In this document: positions 6,786 to 11,096 of the stretch, one piece after another
How positions within the stretch are numbered: the stretch's first letter is position 1
Layout: the number at the start of each line of letters is the position of its first letter
Assembly: GCA_021821585.1 (NCBI GenBank)
Contig: JAKACF010000078.1
Coordinates: 1 to 11,096 of the forward strand
Origin: Actinomycetes bacterium
GTDB lineage: Bacteria > Actinomycetota > Acidimicrobiia > Acidimicrobiales > Bog-793
DNA length: 11,096 bases
Direction of reading: 5' to 3'
The notes under the pieces: model-generated
Told to the model about the DNA's origin: nothing
The model's database searches: none
The model's input: only the letters and a program-made list of their open reading frames with translations
Translations under genes and position numbers: made by a program

Positions 6786-8477
6786 TCACTTCGAGTACAG
6801 GTGCAGGAGCACCACACCCCAGTCCGGCGTGGCGTACTGGGCCGGCTGGGCATAGGGGTTCTGGGGCGTCACCCAGCCGCCGAGGTGCTGGGTGTCGTAC
6901 TGGTACCAGTCCACCTCCTCGGTGACGGGGATGACCGGCACGTCGGCGAGCATCACCTTCTCCAGCTGGTCGACGATCTGGTGCTGGGTGGTGCTGCTCG
7001 TCGTGGCGGCGTACTGGCGGATGAGCGAGTCGGTCGCCGGGTTCGAGTACCGCTCCCAGTCCGTCGCCGCCGACTTGCCGATCGGAGCGGTGTTGGGGGA
7101 GAAGAGCCACTGGCGCAGCTCGTAGTACGGGCCGGGCCCGCCCGTCTCGGCGTCGTAGGCCAGCTGGTAGTTCCCGTCCAGCACGTCGGAGGTCCAGGTG
7201 GTGTTGGAGAGGTTCTCCGGCTTCAGCTGGATGCCGACGGCCTTCAGGTCGGACTGGATGACGTTCACGGCCGCCACCCAGTCGGAGTAGCCGCCGTTGT
7301 TCACGATCGTGAAGGAGAGCGGCTGGCCGTTCTTCTCGAAGATCCCGCTCGAGTTCTTCGTGTAGCCGGCCGCCTCGAGGATGCTGACCGCCTTGTGCGG
7401 GTCGTAGGCGTAGGCGTTCCCGTACTGGGACGCCAGGCTCGAGTCGTACCAGCTCGAGAAGGTCGGCTTCACGATGCCCGTCTGGTTGGCAGGCGGCTCG
7501 TAGCCGTACTCGCCGATCTTGGAGACCTGCGGCCGGTTGATGGCGTACGCCATCGCCTGGCGGACGGCGACGTTCGAGAGGATCGAGTTCTTCAGGTTGA
7601 TGAAGATCGAGACGTTCGCCACCGGCTCGAACCAGTAGTGGTAGTTCTTCGGGTTCGCCGAGAGGTAGACGCTCTTGATGTTCGGGATGAACTGCGAGCC
7701 CCACTGGTCCGTCCCGTTCGCCAGGTCCTGGTTGGCCGGCGTGTTCGAGAGGTAGGACGGGAAGTTCACCGTCTCGATCTTCGGGAGCCCGGGCTGCCAG
7801 TAGTGCGGGTTCTTCTTGTACTGGATGTTCGCCCCGCTGCAGCTGCCGAGGGTGAACGGCCCGGTGCCGACCGGCTGCTGGTCGAGGTAGGTGACCGGGT
7901 TCTTCACGCTCGCCCAGATGTACTGCGGGACGATCGGGGTCTCACCGGCGATGTAGTAGAAGTACGGCACCGCCGCCGTCTTGAACTGGAAGACGACCTG
8001 GTCCGAGCCGGACAGGCTGACGCTCTTCAGCACCGACCAGTCGGAGTTCAGGTCGAGGGCCGGGTACTTCTTCAAAAGCTCGAAGCTGAACAGGACGTCC
8101 TTCGCGCTGAAGGGCTTGCCCGAGGACCAGGTGACACCCTTTCGGATCGTGAAGGTGAGCGTCTTGTTCCCGTTGCTCCAGGCCCACTTCGAGGCGAGCC
8201 ACGGCGTCGGCGCCCCGCTCTTCAGGACGTCCTGGTAGACGAGCTCCTCGTAGATCGTCCCGAACGAGAAGTTGAGGTCCGAGGAGTTGTAGGGGTTGAA
8301 CTGGCAGTTCCAGGTCTCCCCGAACTCGTCGGAGATGGTGACGGAGTTCGGCGCGCCGCCGCCCCCGTTCGCCGCCCCGCCACCGCCCCCGCCGCCGCCG
8401 CAGGCGGCGGCCACGAGGCCGAGGGCGACCACGGCAGCGAGCACCATGAGTCGCCGCACCGGATGCACATGTCTCAC
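6786..8477 (-). CDS. Solute-binding lipoprotein, ABC family 5 (peptide/oligosaccharide type)
   Basis: This 563-residue extracytoplasmic receptor delivers the ligand to the importer encoded just downstream. The GTG at 8477 is well supported: it overlaps the kinase stop as GTGA and has AGGGAG seven bases upstream. The leader is basic then hydrophobic (HPVRRLMVLAAVVALGLVAA, 5-24) and ends in a lipobox-like AAAC with the lipidated Cys at 26. A very Gly-rich tether follows: eight Gly in a row, then AAN and four more Gly (27-41). Family-5 landmarks are GTIYEELVY (73-81), WSSGKPFSAKDVLFSFELLK (117-136), VGTGPF (203-208), NPHYWQP (223-229) and VAVRQAMAYAINR (303-315). The fold would be the three-domain SBP_bac_5 type. 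The protein is rich in Trp and Tyr, which suits stacking on sugar rings, and such proteins bind cello- and chito-oligosaccharides as well as peptides. The neighbouring GH20 and sugar kinase make a HexNAc oligosaccharide the likelier ligand (inference). An alternative upstream in-frame start at 8675 would bury the leader and is unlikely. Confidence 0.94.
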   Translation of the reverse strand: MRHVHPVRRLMVLAAVVALGLVAAACGGGGGGGGAANGGGGAPNSVTISDEFGETWNCQFNPYNSSDLNFSFGTIYEELVYQDVLKSGAPTPWLASKWAWSNGNKTLTFTIRKGVTWSSGKPFSAKDVLFSFELLKKYPALDLNSDWSVLKSVSLSGSDQVVFQFKTAAVPYFYYIAGETPIVPQYIWASVKNPVTYLDQQPVGTGPFTLGSCSGANIQYKKNPHYWQPGLPKIETVNFPSYLSNTPANQDLANGTDQWGSQFIPNIKSVYLSANPKNYHYWFEPVANVSIFINLKNSILSNVAVRQAMAYAINRPQVSKIGEYGYEPPANQTGIVKPTFSSWYDSSLASQYGNAYAYDPHKAVSILEAAGYTKNSSGIFEKNGQPLSFTIVNNGGYSDWVAAVNVIQSDLKAVGIQLKPENLSNTTWTSDVLDGNYQLAYDAETGGPGPYYELRQWLFSPNTAPIGKSAATDWERYSNPATDSLIRQYAATTSSTTQHQIVDQLEKVMLADVPVIPVTEEVDWYQYDTQHLGGWVTPQNPYAQPAQYATPDWGVVLLHLYSK

Positions 8478-9571
8478 TTGGCTTCTCCCTGTCTTGTGAT
8501 GGCTGAACGCTGTCGTGGAGGTCGGTGGCCCGGAACCCCGAGGGCGAGCTCGAGGCCGAGGTCGATGGCGCCGTGCAGGGCGGCGTCGTAGGGGAAGGCG
8601 CCCGGCAGGACCTCGGGCGGGTAGGGGACGTGGGCGCGAAGCGCAGAGCGGATCGGTGCGCGGAGCACGTCCCAAGAGCGAACCATGCCACCTCCCACTG
8701 CGATGCGCTCAGGATCGAGGGCGATCGTCAGGTTGACGAGGTGATAGCACAGCTCGCGGAGGAATTGGTCCAGCACCCCCCGGAGGGCGGGGTCGTCCCC
8801 GGCCCGTTCGAAGACCTCGGAGGCCGACACCGGCAGGTCGTTCCCCCGGCGGGTGCCGTCGGCGCCGGAGACGACGCGGCCGCCGTCCAGCCGGGCGACC
8901 GAGGCGGACAGCCCCATGCCGCTCACGACCTCCTCGAGGACCGAGGACCCGGCACCCTGGACCTCCCACACGTCGGCCGGGGAGCGCAGGTTGTAGCCGA
9001 TCTCCCCCGAGGCGCCGTGCGCCCCCCGCACCACCTTGCCCCCGTGGACGAAGGCGACCGCCAGCCCCGTCCCGAGGTTCAGGTAGAGCCCGGGGTCGGC
9101 TCCACGGAGCACCCCGTGGCGGGCTTCTGCCGCCGCGGCCGCCTTGACGTCGGTCATCACGCTGACAGGGACGGCGAAGGCTGCCTCGAGGTGGCGCCGG
9201 AGCGGGAGGGCGTCCCAACCGGGCACGGCCGGCGAGAGGGCCACGCCCGTCTCCCGGGGGATGCCGAAGGTGCAGGCGCCGACGGCGAGGAGCGGCCCCC
9301 GGTCGCCCGGCACCGGGTTGGCGGGGCTGGCGGTCTCGGCCAGCAGCTGGCGGGCGAGCCGGACGGCCCGCTCGACGTTGGCCGTCGCCCCGAGCTGCGG
9401 CTCGGTGGGAAGCGTCCCGTCGGTGAGGAGCGTCCCGTCCAAGGCCGCAAGGGCGGCGGCGATCTTCGAGCCGCCGAAGTCGATGCCGAGCACGACTCCC
9501 GGCGGTACGCCGGCGTCCGCCACGAAGGCGGCACTCCTCGCGCTCGCGATCAACGGCCCTCCCCTGTCCAC
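8474..9571 (-). CDS. ROK-family sugar kinase, probably for N-acetylhexosamine
   Basis: This protein of up to 365 residues is the first gene of the leftward unit. The phosphate loop GIDFGGSK (29-36), second nucleotide motif LNLGTG (164-169), GEIG (189-192) and DPERIAVGGGM (286-296) place it in the ROK/ASKHA fold; it should phosphorylate a hexose or HexNAc using ATP. Asp141 in VMTDVKAAAAAEA (138-150) aligns with the catalytic base, but the usual N-D-A-N is T-D-V-K here. The GH motif His is Tyr193, and the CxCGxxGC zinc site is absent; the matching stretch (about 201-214) has no Cys. The start is uncertain. The GTG at 9571 has no Shine-Dalgarno sequence, a TTG at 9553 follows AGGGGAGGG closely, and a GTG at 9523 has GAGGAG ten bases upstream; all leave the phosphate loop intact. 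The stop overlaps the binding-protein start. GlcNAc is the inferred substrate from the GH20 context; glucose or ManNAc cannot be excluded. Confidence 0.88.
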   Translation of the reverse strand: MDRGGPLIASARSAAFVADAGVPPGVVLGIDFGGSKIAAALAALDGTLLTDGTLPTEPQLGATANVERAVRLARQLLAETASPANPVPGDRGPLLAVGACTFGIPRETGVALSPAVPGWDALPLRRHLEAAFAVPVSVMTDVKAAAAAEARHGVLRGADPGLYLNLGTGLAVAFVHGGKVVRGAHGASGEIGYNLRSPADVWEVQGAGSSVLEEVVSGMGLSASVARLDGGRVVSGADGTRRGNDLPVSASEVFERAGDDPALRGVLDQFLRELCYHLVNLTIALDPERIAVGGGMVRSWDVLRAPIRSALRAHVPYPPEVLPGAFPYDAALHGAIDLGLELALGVPGHRPPRQRSAITRQGEAK

Positions 9572-9662
9572 AGGCCGTCGGATGGAGGCGGGCCACCGGC
9601 AGCCGTCAGACTTCTAATAGGAAAGTAACTTATTCGTGGGGTCGTGGCAAGCTTGTCCCCCG
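9572..9662. promoter_or_regulatory. Divergent promoter region between ROK kinase operon and ROK regulator
   Basis: This 91-bp gap separates the two divergent ROK genes and contains the only clear AT-rich patch of the window (about 9611-9635). For the leftward operon a possible promoter is TTGCCA (9650-9645), a 17-nt spacer and TACTTT (9627-9622); the -10 matches only three of six consensus bases. A rightward -10 could be TAACTT (9626-9631), with no convincing -35. Both would overlap the dyad at 9616-9634, so one bound regulator could control both directions. Promoter positions are weak guesses; the regulatory role of the gap is likely from its layout. Confidence 0.5.
9616..9634. promoter_or_regulatory. 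Imperfect dyad, candidate operator for the adjacent ROK regulator
   Basis: The 19-bp sequence AATAGGAAAGTAACTTATT has outer arms AATA and TATT plus an inner G/C pair and A/T pair, six of nine positions paired around a central G. It is AT-rich in a very GC-rich background, as are operators of NagC/XylR-type ROK repressors. It lies between the divergent ROK kinase operon and ROK regulator gene, where an autoregulatory site would be expected. The link to the regulator is inference from position and composition. Confidence 0.45.
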
Positions 9663-10886
9663 ATGCCAGCCACCACCGACAGCGCCGAGGGCGACCGCCG
9701 GGTCGGTCACCGGTCCCGGCGGATCGTGGCGGCCGGCCCGCAGCTCATGCGGGCGATGAACGAGCAGCTCATGCTCGAGCAGGTCCGGACGGCCGGCCCG
9801 GTCTCGCGAGCCGAGCTCGCCCGCATCTCGGGGCTCTCCAAGCCCACCGTGGCCGTCGCCCTCTCGAACCTCGAGCGGGACGGCCTCGTCCAGGTGGCGG
9901 GGCTGCGCACCGGCGTGCGGGGGCCCGCCGCCGTCCTGTACGAGATCCGGCCGGAGGCCGGCTTCGTGCTCGGCCTCGACGTCGGCCGGGAGTTCCTGCG
10001 CGGTGCCCTGTGCGACCTCTCGGGTGCCGTCCGGGCCCGCGCCAGCCGGCGGGTGCACGCCGCCAGCGGCCAGACCCGGGTGAAGGAGATGGTCTCGCTC
10101 GCCGACGAGATGGCGGCCACGGCGGGCATCCGCCGGAGCCGGCTGACCCAGGTGGTCGTCGGGACCCCCGGGGTCTACGACCCCGAGCGGGGCGCCCTCA
10201 CGATGGCCCGGAACCTGCCGGGGTGGGAGAAGCCGGGCGTGGTGAACGAGCTGCGCCAGGTCTTCGGCCGCAGCACCGTCCTCGAGAACGACGTCAACCT
10301 CGCCGCCCTCGCCGAGCGGGACCACGGGCACGGACGCGACGTCTCGACCTTCTGCTTCGTCCACGTCGGGACCGGCATCGGCATGGGGCTCGTCATCGAC
10401 GGCCGCCTGCACCGGGGCGCCCACCGGGCGGCCGGCGAGATCGCCTTCCTCCCGCTCGGCACGACGCCGGGCGCCCCCGAGAGCGAGGTGCGCCGCCACG
10501 GCGAGCTCGAGGCGATGGCCTCGGCGGCCGCCGTCGTGCGGGCGGCGCGCCGCGGCGGCATCCGGGGCTCGGCCTCGGCGCGCCGCGTCTTCCAGGCGGC
10601 CCAGGCAGGCGACGCCACGGCCACGGCCGTCGTCGAGGAGGAGGCCCGCCTCGTCGCCCGCGCCGTCGCCGCCATCGTGGCGGTGCTCGACCCCGAGCGC
10701 ATCGTCCTCGGCGGCGGGATCGGCCGGGCTCCCGGCTTCGCCTCGCGGGTCGCCCAGGCCCTCGAGGCGGTGGCCGTCGTCGCCCCGGAGCTTCGGGTGA
10801 GCGCACTCGGCGACGACGCCGTCGTCGACGGCTGCCTCGCCGCCGGGATGGAACGGGCCTGGCAGACGGTGCTGCAGCGCCACTGA
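9663..10886 (+). CDS. ROK-family transcriptional regulator (NagC/XylR-like)
   Basis: This 407-residue protein has an N-terminal winged helix-turn-helix (about 35-80): NEQLMLEQVRTAG, then VSRAELARISGLSKPTVA (47-64) as the helix-turn-helix and LERDGLVQVAG (70-80) leading into the wing. A ROK domain fills the rest, with TPGVYDP (168-174), LENDVNLAALAE (207-218), VGTGIGMGLVIDG (235-247), AAGEIAFLPLG (256-266) and DPERIVLGGGIG (343-354). The kinase phosphate loop is degraded to GLDVGREF (104-111), which fits a sensor and not an enzyme. As in the neighbouring kinase, the GH motif His and the CxCGxxGC zinc site are missing. It is probably a repressor of the divergent transport operon that responds to an amino sugar or its phosphate; ligand and sign are inferred. 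I chose the ATG at 9663. It has no Shine-Dalgarno sequence, and an in-frame GTG at 9636 would start at the edge of the AT-rich dyad. Confidence 0.9.
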   Translation: MPATTDSAEGDRRVGHRSRRIVAAGPQLMRAMNEQLMLEQVRTAGPVSRAELARISGLSKPTVAVALSNLERDGLVQVAGLRTGVRGPAAVLYEIRPEAGFVLGLDVGREFLRGALCDLSGAVRARASRRVHAASGQTRVKEMVSLADEMAATAGIRRSRLTQVVVGTPGVYDPERGALTMARNLPGWEKPGVVNELRQVFGRSTVLENDVNLAALAERDHGHGRDVSTFCFVHVGTGIGMGLVIDGRLHRGAHRAAGEIAFLPLGTTPGAPESEVRRHGELEAMASAAAVVRAARRGGIRGSASARRVFQAAQAGDATATAVVEEEARLVARAVAAIVAVLDPERIVLGGGIGRAPGFASRVAQALEAVAVVAPELRVSALGDDAVVDGCLAAGMERAWQTVLQRH

Positions 10887-10917
10887 GGACCGGTTCGCCG
10901 CCCGGCCCGGGGCTCAC

Positions 10918-10929
10918 TAACCTTCCCCT
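10918..10929 (+). promoter_or_regulatory. Probable leaderless promoter -10 for glyS
   Basis: TAACCT at 10918-10923 fits the actinobacterial -10 pattern TANNNT and ends six bases before the ATG at 10930. That is the spacing expected if transcription starts at the A of the start codon. No Shine-Dalgarno sequence precedes the ATG and no clear -35 is visible, both common for leaderless genes. It gives the tRNA synthetase its own promoter, separate from the upstream regulator. Confidence 0.5.
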
Positions 10930-11096
10930 ATGACGAGCCACGCCGAGCCCGCCGAGCAGGCGACCGACCCGAGCCCGAACCCGGCGCTGTTCGACGCCGT
11001 CGTCAACCTGTGCAAGCGGAGGGGGTTCGTCTTCCCCTCGGCCGAGATCTACGGCGGCATCCGCTCGACCTACGACTGGGGCCCCCTCGGCGCCCT
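10930..11096 (+). CDS. glyS: Glycyl-tRNA synthetase (class II, dimeric type), 5' end only
   Basis: Only the first 55 codons are present before the right edge. After a hydrophilic, low-complexity start of about 18 residues, the protein reads LFDAVVNLCKRRGFVFPSAE (20-39) and then IYGGIRSTYDWGPLGA (40-55). This is the highly conserved N-terminal motif of alpha2-type glycyl-tRNA synthetase, including the YGG and the Y-D-x-G-P-L-G segment of the class II active-site region. The enzyme charges tRNA-Gly in the cytoplasm. The gene is in the same direction as the ROK regulator, 43 nt downstream, but appears to have its own promoter and is functionally unrelated. The gene is sometimes named glyQS in other annotations. 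Confidence 0.93.
   Translation, partial: MTSHAEPAEQATDPSPNPALFDAVVNLCKRRGFVFPSAEIYGGIRSTYDWGPLGA

Noticed and set aside
5535..8591. Very long open frame on the + strand (over 1000 codons) across the permeases and binding protein
   Set aside because: It lies antisense to well-supported genes. Its translation is low-complexity (Arg, Asp, Gly, Val, His) with no domain, as expected from antisense frames in GC-rich DNA.
8478..8675. N-terminal extension of the binding protein to an earlier in-frame start
   Set aside because: It would overlap the kinase by about 200 nt and place the lipoprotein leader inside the protein. The GTG at 8477 has a good ribosome binding site and a GTGA junction.
9636..9662. 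Earlier GTG start for the ROK regulator
   Set aside because: It adds nine residues of no family character, lacks a Shine-Dalgarno sequence and begins at the edge of the candidate operator, so the ATG at 9663 is preferred.
9630..10883. Minus-strand open frame opposite the ROK regulator
   Set aside because: It is a Gly/Asp/His/Arg-rich shadow of a gene whose HTH and ROK motifs are clear on the + strand.
10887..10929. GC-rich near-palindrome around CCCGGCCCGGGG as a terminator of the regulator gene
   Set aside because: The pairing is short, there is no T-run after it, and it sits just upstream of the probable glyS promoter.
1..11096. CRISPR arrays, insertion sequences, phage genes, tRNA genes or toxin-antitoxin pairs
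   Set aside because: I saw no regularly spaced repeats, transposase or integrase motifs, tRNA-like cloverleaf or small paired genes; all but short gaps are filled by the genes listed.

Overview
The window is very GC-rich (by eye about two thirds or more G+C) and gene-dense. Neighbouring genes mostly overlap or nearly touch, GTG starts are common, and one gene at the right edge appears leaderless. The ROK repressor, glycine-rich lipoprotein start and dimeric-type glycyl-tRNA synthetase all suggest a high-GC actinobacterium. I cannot name the order from sequence alone.

Layout: positions 1-9571 hold one long leftward unit of seven genes. In transcription order they are a ROK-family sugar kinase (8474-9571), a family-5 solute-binding lipoprotein (6786-8477), an OppB/DppB-type permease (5751-6737), an OppC/DppC-type permease (4649-5746), a single protein fusing the two OppD/OppF-type ATPases (2539-4656), a GH20 beta-N-acetylhexosaminidase without a signal peptide (854-2542), and an acyltransferase-like protein of the NAT_N/GNAT_C type that runs off the left edge (1-857). 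Three junctions are 4-nt ATGA or GTGA overlaps and one is an 8-nt overlap, so the genes are almost certainly co-transcribed and translationally coupled. A ROK-family transcriptional regulator (9663-10886) is divergent from the kinase. The 91-bp gap between them holds the only clearly AT-rich stretch in the window, with an imperfect dyad that is a good operator candidate. Beyond the regulator, on the + strand, is the start of a glycyl-tRNA synthetase gene (10930 to the edge), which looks like unrelated housekeeping.

How it fits together: the lipoprotein captures a ligand, and two permeases driven by the fused ATPase import it. The cytoplasmic GH20 releases terminal N-acetylhexosamine and the ROK kinase probably phosphorylates the freed sugar. 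The content parallels the Vibrio chitobiose operon, whose (GlcNAc)2 transporter is also of the 'dipeptide' type and is linked to GH20 and a GlcNAc kinase. I therefore infer that the substrate is chitobiose, a short chito-oligosaccharide or a related HexNAc glycan, not peptides. No nagA or nagB is present in the window. The most novel element is the acyltransferase-like protein coupled to the GH20. Other notable points are that both ROK proteins lack the family's zinc motif, and that the kinase has an altered active-site loop. I see no mobile elements, CRISPR arrays, tRNA or rRNA genes, and no gene-free stretch longer than 91 bp.
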